30,257 bases of DNA from Bin87 sp034423115 (GTDB lineage Bacteria; Chloroflexota; Dehalococcoidia; Lucifugimonadales; UBA3495). Shown one piece after another: positions 6,300 through 13,992 of this stretch (positions are counted from its first letter, which is position 1; every line of letters starts with the position of its first letter). A program made the translations under genes and the position numbers. Under the pieces are notes generated by a model. It was given only the letters and a program-made list of their open reading frames with translations. It did no database searches and had not been told where the DNA came from. The stretch is from the NCBI GenBank assembly GCA_034423115.1, contig DAOUJD010000072.1:1-30257 (forward strand), given 5' to 3'.

Positions 6300-6320
6300 T
6301 TGATACGAATATCGTATCAA
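6300..6320. promoter_or_regulatory. 21-nt palindromic operator candidate
   Basis: TTGATACGA and TCGTATCAA form perfect 9-nt arms around ATA. It lies 37-57 nt upstream of the truncated regulator gene on the minus strand, where a promoter would be expected, and it is AT-rich compared with its surroundings. A dyad of this size in this place is typical of a dimeric repressor site. It is too AT-rich, and lacks the T-run, to be a terminator. The binding protein is unknown, and no regulator of the right kind is encoded in the window. Confidence 0.55.
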
Positions 6321-6434
6321 CAAAAACATCATCAATACGCATAATACCAGCCAGGTCCGTCACATGATACCCGACCGTGTCGTTAGTGGCGCTGCATCGC
6401 GGAGACTCCGTTAAAAATCCGAACATAGCTCATA

Positions 6435-6900
6435 TCACGGCAACCACTGGTGCCAAAGCAACTCGGCAAAGGCCGCCGTCGCCAGTAGACCCACGGCGAT
6501 GGACGTGGTCTGCTCAAGCCTGCGATTGACCGCGTGTCGGAAAACCATGCCGTCGCCGTTGTATTCCCCGTTCCTTTCCAAAATCTCGCCGGCCCGGTTC
6601 CGGTGCAAGTCTGATACCTTCATTACTGGGAACACGATCACCGCGGAGAGCCACCACCGGCATTTCGAGCAGGAACCCAATCCAGCCCGTCGCACCAGCC
6701 CGCGACAGCAGGACCAGAATCATGCTTATCCCACCGAATATGACGAGGGAGAACAACTCGCCGAATTCCAGCCACTGCTGACGGGAACGCACCACATTGC
6801 TGAGCTGGGCCGCGGCGTCGGCCAACCTCCGCCGGTCGGATATCGCTGGTCCACCTCCGCCGCAGCCACTAAACACTTCACGCGTACCCGCTTTGCGCAA
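6435..6900 (-). pseudogene. Frameshifted small membrane protein
   Basis: Two overlapping minus-strand frames together read as one protein. The first (6900 to about 6650) has RRRLADAAAQLSNVVRSRQQ, then WLEFGELFSLVIFGGISMIL and VLLSRAGATGWIGFLL. The second (about 6650 to 6435) has SAVIVFPVMKVSDLHRNRAG, EILERNGEYNGDG and a final hydrophobic TTSIAVGLLATAAFAELLW. The join is a one-base frameshift near 6640-6660. The start is unclear. An ATG further upstream (about 6930, MTVLTELGRRGRW) in a third frame could be the original N-terminus, implying a second frameshift. The product would have two or three membrane segments. Family unknown. A sequencing indel cannot be excluded. Confidence 0.5.
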
Positions 6901-7080
6901 CCTGGCACTGCCAGCGCCCCCGCCGCCCCAATTCAGTCAGCACAGTCATTCCTGTCTTTGCCAAAACGCCAAACTTTTTGTAATTCACCTGCCTTTTGTG
7001 GCAAAAAGACCTACCATCGCCCCCCATCATCACCCAGTTTCCCCCAAAACCCCTGGTTCAAACACCCCCGGCCCCGGTGA

Positions 7081-7340
7081 AACTTCCGCCTTGCTCTAAC
7101 CCCTACCCCATCCGTACCATGTTACTCAGCGCCCTAATTCCAACCCCGCCACCCAGGCCCGCGACAGCCGTCCCAATGCCCACACTTCCCAACACCGAGA
7201 ACGTCGCTCCTCCAAACCCGCTCACCTGACCGCCAATACCGCTCAAACCGCCGCCAAAATCCTACCCTCGGCCCCCATTCAGCCCCACGACCCACCCAAT
7301 GCCCTACTGGAATTAGCGGAAATGAGAGGAAATGAGCGGG
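7081..7340. repeat. Dispersed 260-nt repeat, copy A
   Basis: It aligns nearly colinearly with 21181-21441. Shared blocks include ACTTCCnCC at the start, a TACCAT/AGTTA block, CCGTCCCAATGCCCACA in the middle, CGCCAAAA/CCCCCAAAA near 7250, and ACGCCCTACT or ATGCCCTACT followed by CGGAAATGA units and GAGCGGG at the end. The plus strand is extremely C-rich and G-poor. In copy B the repeat ends at the first codons of a small gene; here the matching ATG frame runs into unrelated sequence, so only the leader part survives. The stretch from 6901 to 7080 upstream is equally C-rich but I see no clear match or gene in it. Confidence 0.65.
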
Positions 7341-7450
7341 AAATCGACTTTTCCGTCCTTTCACCACGCGATTACATGTGGGTACGCGTGAGGCGCTGGC
7401 CCAGGGCACCAAGCTCGTCTGATCCTTTGTCAAGCGCCGTTTAGCCGGTA

Positions 7451-7479
7451 TTGCCCACGTATCGACCCGCATGTACACT
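7451..7479 (+). promoter_or_regulatory. Possible sigma-70-type promoter for the GatC-like/amidase pair
   Basis: TTGCCC (7451-7456), a 17-nt spacer and TACACT (7474-7479), each with four of six consensus bases, lie 36 nt before the start at 7515. It is the best placed candidate but not strong. Confidence 0.35.
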
Positions 7480-7514
7480 CGCCGCGACGCTGAGCCCGAT
7501 GGGAGGTGTACCGA

Positions 7515-7715
7515 ATGCCGATTTCCGACGAGACCATGAACCGAATCATCGCCGAATACGGCGGGTTCGAACTGACCGCGGAAGAACTGGAACTGGTCAA
7601 GCCTGAATTGGAGAACTACCTGGCCGAGTTGCAGAACCTGCGGGACCTTGACTTGTCCGACGTTATGTCATCGCGCCTGCTGCGGCCGGCGGACGGAGGG
7701 GAATCCAATGCCTGA
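7515..7715 (+). CDS. GatC/AtzG-like small partner of the amidase, 66 aa
   Basis: GGAGG at 7502-7506 lies 8 nt before ATG 7515. The protein is mostly helical and acidic, with GFELTAEELELVKPELENYL, AELQNLRDLDL and a C-terminal RLLRPADGGE. Its size and place, directly before an amidase-signature enzyme and overlapping it by 8 nt (ATGCCTGA), match GatC of the tRNA-dependent amidotransferase and the AtzG-type (DUF4089) subunits that stabilise dedicated amidases. In these families a two-helix segment followed by an extended R/P-rich strand wraps around the amidase. I infer that it is a structural subunit of the enzyme at 7708. No gatB is present, so it is probably not the tRNA enzyme. Confidence 0.65.
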   Translation: MPISDETMNRIIAEYGGFELTAEELELVKPELENYLAELQNLRDLDLSDVMSSRLLRPADGGESNA

Positions 7716-9132
7716 TAACGAACTGCTGAAACTCACCATTTCCGAGATTGCTCCGATGATCCAGACGCGAGCCGTGTCCCCGGTGGAACTTACCGAGGCC
7801 GCCCTGGCCGAAGCGGAGCGGCGGCAACCGACGCTGAACTCGTTCATCACCATCATGCGCGAGCAAGCGATGGCGCAGGCCGAGCAAGCCGAGGATGAGC
7901 TGTCTCGCGGGGAGTACCGTGGCCCTTTGCACGGCATCCCCATCGGCATCAAGGACAACATCGCCACCGGCGGCATCAAGACCACGCTGGGCACCAAGGT
8001 TTTGCGCGATCATGTTCCCGATGAGGACGCCGAGGTGGTCCGGAGGGTCAAGGAAGCTGGCGGCATCATCCTGGGCAAGGAGAACCTGGAGGAATTTGCC
8101 GCCGGCGCCACGTCCAACAACCCTCACTACGGTGCGGTGCACAACCCTTGGGGACTGGATCATATCCCGGGCGGCTCCAGCGGCGGCGGCGGCGCGAACG
8201 TGGCTGCGGGCGTAACCTTCGCCTCATTGGGTACCGATCTGGGCGGATCGGTGCGACTGCCGGGCGCTTTCTGCGGCGTGGTTGGCCTCAAGCAGACCTT
8301 TGGACGCGTCAGCCAGCGCGGCCTGCTGGTGACCAGCTTCAACGGCGACCACATCGGGCCCATGACCCGATCCGTGCGGGACAGCGCGCTGGTCCTCCAG
8401 GCCATCGCCGGCCACGACCCGTTGGATCCCAGCACGGTGCCGGTACCCGTGGACGATTACGCCCTGATGATCGATCGTGGAATCCAGGGCCTGACCATGG
8501 GCATTCCTTCCAATCACTATTTCGACCTGCTGGATCCTGAAGTGGAGGAGGCGGTTCGACGGGCAATCGCCGCATTGGAGGAGTTGGGAATCGAAAGCCG
8601 CGAAGTGAGCCTGCCCAGCATGCAGTATTCGGGCGCGCTGCGGTTCTCAGCCATGGCTGACAGTGTGGTAACCCACGAGCCGTACATCGCGTCAAGCCGC
8701 GAGGACTACGGCCCCGACACGCTATACCGAACTCTGGCGGGCCAGTTCGTGTTGGGCCGGGACTACTCCAAGGCGATGAAAGTGCAGCGCATCATCAAGG
8801 ACGAGCAGGCTCGCGTGCTGCAGGACGTCGACTTCCTGGTAACCCCAACTACACCGATGCCCGCTCCACGCATCGACGCCGCGACTATCACCGTCGAAGG
8901 CAAAGATCAGAAGGTGCGCGGGCCAGGCTCCGGCCACGTATCCCGCAACACCAGCCCCCAGAACGCCACGGGTTTCCCGGCCATCACGGTACCGTGCGGG
9001 TTCAGCGAACTCGGCCTGCCCATCGGCTTGCAATTCATCGCCCGGCCGTGGGAAGAGGGCAACATGTTCCGAATCGCCCACGCCTACGAGGGAGTGTCTC
9101 CGAGCCAGGGCGTGTGGCCGAATTTGGTATGA
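7708..9132 (+). CDS. Amidase-signature family hydrolase
   Basis: The 474-residue protein hydrolyses an amide, C-N or similar bond in the cytoplasm. The Ser-cisSer-Lys triad is visible as Lys82 (GIPIGIKDNI), Ser157 (IPGGSSGGGG) and nucleophile Ser181 (GTDLGGSVRLPGAFCG), with the usual spacing of 24 residues between the serines. Length is typical of GatA/AtzE/AtzF-type enzymes. The start ATG 7708 follows GGAGGGG with 5-6 nt spacing and overlaps the stop of the GatC-like gene. The longer open frame from 7648 is a shadow. The C-terminal half contains the substrate pocket, which is not diagnostic, so the substrate is unknown. With its own small partner and no GatB it is more likely a catabolic amidase, for example for ureido, carbamoyl or small amide compounds. 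Confidence 0.92.
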   Translation: MPDNELLKLTISEIAPMIQTRAVSPVELTEAALAEAERRQPTLNSFITIMREQAMAQAEQAEDELSRGEYRGPLHGIPIGIKDNIATGGIKTTLGTKVLRDHVPDEDAEVVRRVKEAGGIILGKENLEEFAAGATSNNPHYGAVHNPWGLDHIPGGSSGGGGANVAAGVTFASLGTDLGGSVRLPGAFCGVVGLKQTFGRVSQRGLLVTSFNGDHIGPMTRSVRDSALVLQAIAGHDPLDPSTVPVPVDDYALMIDRGIQGLTMGIPSNHYFDLLDPEVEEAVRRAIAALEELGIESREVSLPSMQYSGALRFSAMADSVVTHEPYIASSREDYGPDTLYRTLAGQFVLGRDYSKAMKVQRIIKDEQARVLQDVDFLVTPTTPMPAPRIDAATITVEGKDQKVRGPGSGHVSRNTSPQNATGFPAITVPCGFSELGLPIGLQFIARPWEEGNMFRIAHAYEGVSPSQGVWPNLV

Positions 9133-9159
9133 TCGGACGGATTGGTTCGAAACGCATAC

Positions 9160-9183
9160 AGGGGCGAATGTTGATTCGCCCCT
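9160..9183. repeat. Hairpin with 10-bp arms downstream of the amidase
   Basis: AGGGGCGAAT, loop GTTG, ATTCGCCCCT. It lies 27 nt past the amidase stop and 33 nt before the aldo/keto reductase start. It could be a terminator without a T-run or a REP-like intergenic element. Flanking CGCATAC and ACGCAAT extend the symmetry only partly. Confidence 0.6.
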
Positions 9184-9216
9184 ACGCAATGTTGGCTGGT
9201 CGGCAGGAGTAGGAGC

Positions 9217-10209
9217 ATGGAATATCGAAGGTTCGGTCCCACCGACATGACCGTCTCGGTCCTCGGATTCGGCTGCTGGGAAATGGGCGGCACCTACGGC
9301 GACGTATCCCGCACTGAGTTGGACGCAGCGGTGAACCGGGCCATCGACCTAGGCATCAACTGTTTCGATACCGCGCCAGCCTATGGGCGAGGCGAGTCGG
9401 AGATCGTGCTGGGGCAGGCATTGGGTAACCGCCGCAAGGAAGTCATCGTCGTCACCAAGTGCGGCGTCGGATACGCCGACCGTCCCAAGGGTCGCGACAG
9501 CCGCATGGTCTCGATCTACGCCTCGGTGGAGCAGAGCCTGCAAAACCTGGGAACGGACTACCTGGACGTGCTGCTCATACACTGGCCGGACGTCAACACG
9601 CCGTTCGACGAAACCATGCACGCGTTGGATAACCTGGTGCAGCAGGGAAAAGTCCGCGCCGTGGGCGTCTCTAATTTCACCCTGGGACAGATCAAGGAGT
9701 GCGAGGTCGTGCGCAACGTGGACATTGTGCAATACGGTCTCAACATGTTCGACCGCCGCATGGAGCAGGAAATCTTCCCATACTGCTTTGAGCATGGAAC
9801 CGGCGTGATGGTGTACGGCCCGCTGGCGTTCGGCCTACTCACCGGCACGTTGTCGGCAGATACCACGTTCGGGAGCAACGACTGGCGTGCCACCGGTGGT
9901 CGACCCGGCTGGAACGTCGGCGTGTTCGCCGAGGAATATTTCCAGCGCAACCTGCAGGTGGTCGAGGACCTGAAGCCCATAGCCGAATCCAGAGGCAAGG
10001 GGATGCCGCACCTGGCGTTACGATGGGTGCTGTCCAATCCGGCGGTCAGCGTCGGCCTGGTGGGAACACGCACCGTGCGGGAAGTCGAGGACAACGTGGC
10101 CGGATTGGAATGGGCGTTATCCGGCGCGGATTTCGAGCGGATTGACGCCGTGTTTGACCGCTACGGCGTGGATACCCACCCCGAAATAGTAATAGACCCG
10201 GACGAGTAG
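9217..10209 (+). CDS. Aldo/keto reductase
   Basis: The 330-residue TIM-barrel oxidoreductase uses NAD(P)H to reduce aldehydes or ketones, or the reverse. The catalytic tetrad is complete: Asp51 (INCFDTAPAYG), Tyr56, Lys81 (VIVVTKCGVG) and His122 (VLLIHWPD). The family motif GKVRAVGVSNF is at about 147-157. VGLVGTRTVREVEDNV near 285 is the phosphate-binding end of the cofactor site. AGGAG lies 5 nt before the ATG. A hairpin separates it from the amidase upstream and a terminator overlaps its stop, so it is probably monocistronic or read through from the amidase. Substrate not predictable; members of this subgroup often act on sugars. Confidence 0.93.
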   Translation: MEYRRFGPTDMTVSVLGFGCWEMGGTYGDVSRTELDAAVNRAIDLGINCFDTAPAYGRGESEIVLGQALGNRRKEVIVVTKCGVGYADRPKGRDSRMVSIYASVEQSLQNLGTDYLDVLLIHWPDVNTPFDETMHALDNLVQQGKVRAVGVSNFTLGQIKECEVVRNVDIVQYGLNMFDRRMEQEIFPYCFEHGTGVMVYGPLAFGLLTGTLSADTTFGSNDWRATGGRPGWNVGVFAEEYFQRNLQVVEDLKPIAESRGKGMPHLALRWVLSNPAVSVGLVGTRTVREVEDNVAGLEWALSGADFERIDAVFDRYGVDTHPEIVIDPDE

Positions 10210-10220
10210 CCCGGGTCTAT
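10192..10220. terminator. Bidirectional terminator overlapping the aldo/keto reductase stop
   Basis: ATAGACCCGG (10192-10201) and CCGGGTCTAT (10211-10220) form 10-bp arms around a 9-nt loop that includes the TAG stop. It lies between convergent genes and can serve both. A second GC-rich dyad (GCCGGCG...CGCCGGC) lies at 10233-10250. Confidence 0.7.
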
Positions 10221-10270
10221 AGGCATTCCGATGCCGGCGCGGGCGCCGGCTGTTCGAGTTAGGGTATGGA

Positions 10271-11842
10271 TTAGCCGGCGGCCACCCAGTCGGCCACGCG
10301 TTCGGCGACCATGATGACGGTGGGGTGGATTCCGCCGGATCGCGGGACGCGGGGCATCACCGCCGCGTCCACCACCCACAGGCCATCCACGCCGCGCACC
10401 CGGCAGTACTGGTCCACCACGGCCATATCGTCGCCGTCGGGTCCCATGCGGCAAGTGCCGGAGACGTGACGAGCGGTGCCCACGGTCTCCCGGGCCCACT
10501 TGTCCAGGGCGTCGTCGTTGTTCAATATCTCGTCGGGCGGGTTGATGCGGAAATCGCACACATCCCGGAAGGCGTCCGACTCCAGCATTCGCGCGCCGAA
10601 GCGGATGCCCTCGCGGATCCGCCTGGTGTCATTGGGATGCTGCAAATACCGATAGTTGAACTCCGGCTGCAAGTCGGGGTCGGATGACTGAAGCCGCACG
10701 AATCCCGAACCGTCGGGCAGGCCCAGGGTGCAGGAGATGCGGGCCGCACGGTCGGCCGGCACGTCGCCGGTGTTGTAGCGAGTTCGGACGCCGGCCACCT
10801 TTTCCTCGCGTTCGTCCACGACGGTGCTGGACCGGAGCACCATGTCGTTGGTGTAGCCGGCGCTGCCGCTGTAGTGCAGGCCAAAGTGCGGAGCGTCCAG
10901 ATCGCCCGTGAGTGTCTTGCCGTCCTTCACCTTGTAGGTAACGTGGACGCTGAGGTGGTTCCAGAGTCCTTGCCCGACGCCGGGGCTGTGGTGGACGACG
11001 GGGATACCGACCTCACGGAGGTGGTCCTGCGGCCCAACGCCGGAGAGCATGAGCAACTGGGGAGACCGGAGCGCTCCTGAGCACAGGACGACCCGTTCGG
11101 CTTCCACCGTGAATATCTCGCCGCCGCTTTCAGCCTCCACGCCCACGGCTTTGTTGCCGTCGAACAAGACCCGGCGCACGTACACGTTGCCACGCACGGT
11201 CAGGTTCAGGCGGTGGCGCATGGGGTTCAGGTGCGTCATCGCAGCACTCATCCGGATGCCGCCAAGGTTGTTGGTGGGAGACACGCCCACGCCCGTCGGG
11301 TTCGGCCCGTTGGTGTCCTCGACCGCGCCGTAGCCCTCGCCCAGGCAGGCGTCGTAGAACGCCTGCTGGATATCGGCCCAGGTGCCGGACCGACGCCGGC
11401 GCACCGGCATGGGGCCGTCCGTGCCATGGTAGTCGTCCTGGATGTCCATGTCGTTCTCCATCTTGCGATAGAACGGCAGGATCTTGTCGTACGACCACTC
11501 GTCATTGCCCATGGAGGCCCAGTTGTCGAAGTCCTCCGGGAACCCGCGCTGCATGGCCTGGCCGTTGATGGAGGAACCGCCGCCGATCACCTTGCCCTGG
11601 GCAACGTGGATCTCGCCTTGCTCCTCGGTGATAGTGCCACGCAGCGCCCAGTTATGGATCGAGTCCTGGGCTTCCGCGTACCGCGTGCCGCCGAACTTGA
11701 CGTCATCCGGTAGCACCGCGGGATCGGGGTAGTCGTTGCCCGCCTCAAGCAACAATACAGAGGTGTTGGGATCCTCGGCTAGACGGGCGGTTAGCGTGGA
11801 GCCGGCGGCGCCGCCACCGACAACGATAGCGTCATATTTCAT
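10271..11842 (-). CDS. GMC-family FAD-dependent oxidoreductase (choline dehydrogenase-like)
   Basis: The 523-residue flavoprotein oxidises an alcohol group. The N-terminal Rossmann motif is IVVGGGAAGSTLTARLAE with the ribose-binding Glu in LLLEAG (about residue 33). GMC signature 1 is recognisable around GKVIGGGSSINGQAM (about 82-96), and signature 2 around LCSGALRSPQLLMLSGVGP (about 250-268). The catalytic region contains HVSGTCRMG (about 455-463) and the final SGGIHPTVIMVAERVADWV, supplying the His pair of the active site. AAGGAG lies 8 nt before the ATG. Length fits choline dehydrogenase and alcohol oxidases. It follows the Gfo/Idh/MocA gene on the same strand after a 142-nt gap with its own possible promoter. 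The substrate could be a sugar, polyol or amino alcohol; sequence alone does not decide. Confidence 0.93.
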   Translation of the reverse strand: MKYDAIVVGGGAAGSTLTARLAEDPNTSVLLLEAGNDYPDPAVLPDDVKFGGTRYAEAQDSIHNWALRGTITEEQGEIHVAQGKVIGGGSSINGQAMQRGFPEDFDNWASMGNDEWSYDKILPFYRKMENDMDIQDDYHGTDGPMPVRRRRSGTWADIQQAFYDACLGEGYGAVEDTNGPNPTGVGVSPTNNLGGIRMSAAMTHLNPMRHRLNLTVRGNVYVRRVLFDGNKAVGVEAESGGEIFTVEAERVVLCSGALRSPQLLMLSGVGPQDHLREVGIPVVHHSPGVGQGLWNHLSVHVTYKVKDGKTLTGDLDAPHFGLHYSGSAGYTNDMVLRSSTVVDEREEKVAGVRTRYNTGDVPADRAARISCTLGLPDGSGFVRLQSSDPDLQPEFNYRYLQHPNDTRRIREGIRFGARMLESDAFRDVCDFRINPPDEILNNDDALDKWARETVGTARHVSGTCRMGPDGDDMAVVDQYCRVRGVDGLWVVDAAVMPRVPRSGGIHPTVIMVAERVADWVAAG

Positions 11843-11927
11843 GAGGCACTCCTTAGGAACTGCGGTTGGGCATCAGAGTCGGACGCTGACGCCCGGTGGC
11901 TCTGAGCGAATCTTAACTGACGGGAAT

Positions 11928-11958
11928 TTTATACCAAAAGAACTTGGAGGGAGCGCAA
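11928..11958 (-). promoter_or_regulatory. Possible promoter of the GMC oxidoreductase gene
   Basis: On the minus strand TTGCGC (11953-11958) is followed after 19 nt by TATAAA (11928-11933), 86 nt before the start. The spacing is long, so it is a weak candidate. Confidence 0.3.
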
Positions 11959-11984
11959 TAACTTTCGCGCCGCGATGGGCGAGT

Positions 11985-12980
11985 CTAAAGATTTAACATC
12001 GTGGGAACGCCGGACGCCATTGATTCGTGAGCAGCCAGCACCAGCGACAGGTCTGCCATCCCTTCCAGGGCGGTCATCGCAGGTTGGCGGGCGTCCACAA
12101 TGCTCTGGTGAAACTCGCGCGCCATGGGCACCAAACCATTGTTGTATCGCGGCAATTCCAAAACCGTTTCGCCGTCGGCATCCATGATCTTCAGCCACGG
12201 TTGTCCGGCCTCAAAATACAGGGACGCCTTTGAGCCGGAAATAGATACCCACGAGTGCGGCTTGGGAGGCACGACGCTCCACGAATGGTTGATGATGCCC
12301 GTCACGCCGCTTGCGGACCGCGTGATGATCGCCACGCCGTCCTCGGCTTCGAGGCCCGGTTGGCCGGGCAATACCTCCTGGGCAAATGCCTGGTTGGGTC
12401 GGCCCGCAAGGTATGACAGAACGCTGAGTTTGTGGATGCCGCCGTCGATGAGCACCCCACCGCCGTTGAGCTCGGCGCGGCTGCGCCAACCGGTAGGACG
12501 GAAAGGATACTGTTCGTGGAGCTGGATCAGCCTCACCTGTCCCAATCTGCCCCCGTCGATTAGCCGCTTGGCTACCGACACCGCCGGAACGAACCTGTAA
12601 TTCTCCGCCACCATCACGTTGGCGCCCGAGCCATCCGAGAGCCGCACAATTTCTTCAGCATCCGACATTGAACCGGCAATTGGCTTTTCCACGAGTGCGT
12701 GCCTACCGGCTCTTAAAACCAGCGCGACGTGCTCGCGGTGCAGGTAGTGCGGCGTGCAGACGTAAACCGCCTGCACCCTGGCGTCTGCGACAGCGGTGGC
12801 GTAGTCACCAAACGCATCGAATCCTCCGAAACGGCCGGCGTAGTCGCGCGCTTTGTCCAGATCGCGGCTGGCGAAGTACAGGTCGATCTCGCCGCGCAAC
12901 TCAACCATTGAGCGGGCAAACGTGGCGGCGAAATCTCCGCAGCCAAGGACGCAAAGGCCAAGGCTCAAAATGGTCACCAT
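11985..12980 (-). CDS. Gfo/Idh/MocA-family NAD(P)-dependent oxidoreductase
   Basis: The protein (331 residues from ATG 12980) has an N-terminal dinucleotide fold with LCVLGCGDFAATFARSM and the family motif HALVEKPIAG, whose Lys is the catalytic acid/base. The second domain carries GGGVLIDGGIHKLSVLSYLAG, supplying the Asp and His of the active site (D-x3-H). The family oxidises or reduces hydroxyls of sugars, inositols and related compounds. The open frame begins with a TTG at 12992, but ATG 12980 gives a better N-terminus; no clear ribosome binding site is seen for either. It diverges from the SDR gene across a 179-nt region holding a strong promoter for the SDR. With the GMC enzyme, SDR and aldo/keto reductase it forms a cluster of carbohydrate-type dehydrogenases. 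Confidence 0.9.
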   Translation of the reverse strand: MVTILSLGLCVLGCGDFAATFARSMVELRGEIDLYFASRDLDKARDYAGRFGGFDAFGDYATAVADARVQAVYVCTPHYLHREHVALVLRAGRHALVEKPIAGSMSDAEEIVRLSDGSGANVMVAENYRFVPAVSVAKRLIDGGRLGQVRLIQLHEQYPFRPTGWRSRAELNGGGVLIDGGIHKLSVLSYLAGRPNQAFAQEVLPGQPGLEAEDGVAIITRSASGVTGIINHSWSVVPPKPHSWVSISGSKASLYFEAGQPWLKIMDADGETVLELPRYNNGLVPMAREFHQSIVDARQPAMTALEGMADLSLVLAAHESMASGVPTMLNL

Positions 12981-13063
12981 CCCAAGGGGCAACGGGTCGG
13001 AACGGATCTAACGCTCCGAGGGTATCCCGGAACATCACGGAGCGCAAACCGCGTGCCGCGTGG

Positions 13064-13092
13064 TTGATACGTCGGTTGGTGGTTCCTATAAT
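13064..13092 (+). promoter_or_regulatory. Strong sigma-70-type promoter for the SDR gene
   Basis: TTGATA (13064-13069), a 17-nt spacer and a perfect TATAAT (13087-13092), 67 nt before the SDR start. Best promoter match in the window. Confidence 0.8.
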
Positions 13093-13159
13093 CCCGTGCA
13101 TTGTTGGAAGCGGACGGCGGTGGGCACGTTGAGGCCATCCGCCTGGAAGGAGATGGATC

Positions 13160-13951
13160 ATGCCAAGGATGGAAGGGAAAGTCGCTTTGATCACGGGCGC
13201 TACGGGCGGCATCGGCCGGGCCGCGTCCCAGTTGTTCGCCGACGAGGGCGCGCGGGTCTCGTTGGTGGACGTGGACGAGTCTGCGCTGCAGGAACTGGTG
13301 GCATCAATCGGCGAGGACCGAGCCAGCTATTCCGTCGCGGACGTTACCGACCCGGACCAGAGCGAAGCTTACGTCAAGGCCGCCGCTGACCGTTGGGGCG
13401 GCATCGACGCCTACCTGGCGAACGCGGGCATTGAGGGACAGCTATCTTCCATCCCGGACTATCCCATCGACGTGTTCGACCGCGTGATGGCGGTGAACGT
13501 GCGCGGCGTATGGCTGGGGATCAAGTACGTGGTGCCGGTGATGCGCGAGCGCGGCGGCGGCAGCATCGTCATCACCTCCTCCACCGCCGGCATTGGCGCC
13601 GGCCCCGACATGTCCGCCTACACCACCAGCAAGCACGCGGTCATCGGCCTGATGCGCACCGCCGCCATGGAAGGCGCGTCCCTGGGCATCAGGGTAAACA
13701 CCGTGAACCCGGCGCCCATCGAAACCCGCATGATGCGTTCCATCGAGGAGCAGCGGGTTGCCGCCGCGGACGATGCCAACGTGACCGTCGAGCAAACCTA
13801 TCGGGCCGGGTCGGCGCGGATTCCGTTGGGTCGCTACGGCCATCCCGAAGAAGTGGCGCGGTTGATGCTGTTCCTCGCCAGCGACGATAGCAGTTTCTGC
13901 ACGGGCGGCGTGTACATGGTGGACGGCGGCAGGTCTGCCGGCGGCAGATAA
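13160..13951 (+). CDS. Short-chain dehydrogenase/reductase (SDR)
   Basis: The 263-residue classical SDR oxidises or reduces a hydroxyl/keto pair using NAD(P). The cofactor motif is TGATGGIG (residues 12-19), followed by an acidic residue at the end of beta-2 (LVDVDE, Asp37) that favours NAD over NADP. The NAG motif is at 88-90. The active site has Ser141 (IVITSSTAG), Tyr154 and Lys158 (SAYTTSKHA). The C-terminal VNTVNPAPIETRMM and FCTGGVYMVDGG match sugar- and ketone-active members. AAGGAG lies 8-9 nt before the ATG. It is transcribed alone from the promoter at 13064-13092, convergent with the MFS gene. Substrate not predictable. Confidence 0.94.
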   Translation: MPRMEGKVALITGATGGIGRAASQLFADEGARVSLVDVDESALQELVASIGEDRASYSVADVTDPDQSEAYVKAAADRWGGIDAYLANAGIEGQLSSIPDYPIDVFDRVMAVNVRGVWLGIKYVVPVMRERGGGSIVITSSTAGIGAGPDMSAYTTSKHAVIGLMRTAAMEGASLGIRVNTVNPAPIETRMMRSIEEQRVAAADDANVTVEQTYRAGSARIPLGRYGHPEEVARLMLFLASDDSSFCTGGVYMVDGGRSAGGR

Positions 13952-13992
13952 CACCGCGTTTGGATACCGGCTTTATTTGGCAAAGACGCACG

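Noticed and set aside
6264..6426. Minus-strand frame starting ATG 6426 through the palindrome (MFGFLTESPRCSATND)
   Set aside because: It runs into the truncated regulator in another frame, has no Shine-Dalgarno sequence and no family resemblance; more likely the regulator's upstream region.
7000..7350. CRISPR-like or tandem repeat array in the C-rich stretch
   Set aside because: There is no regular spacing and no repeated unit of constant length; the similarity is to a single distant copy.
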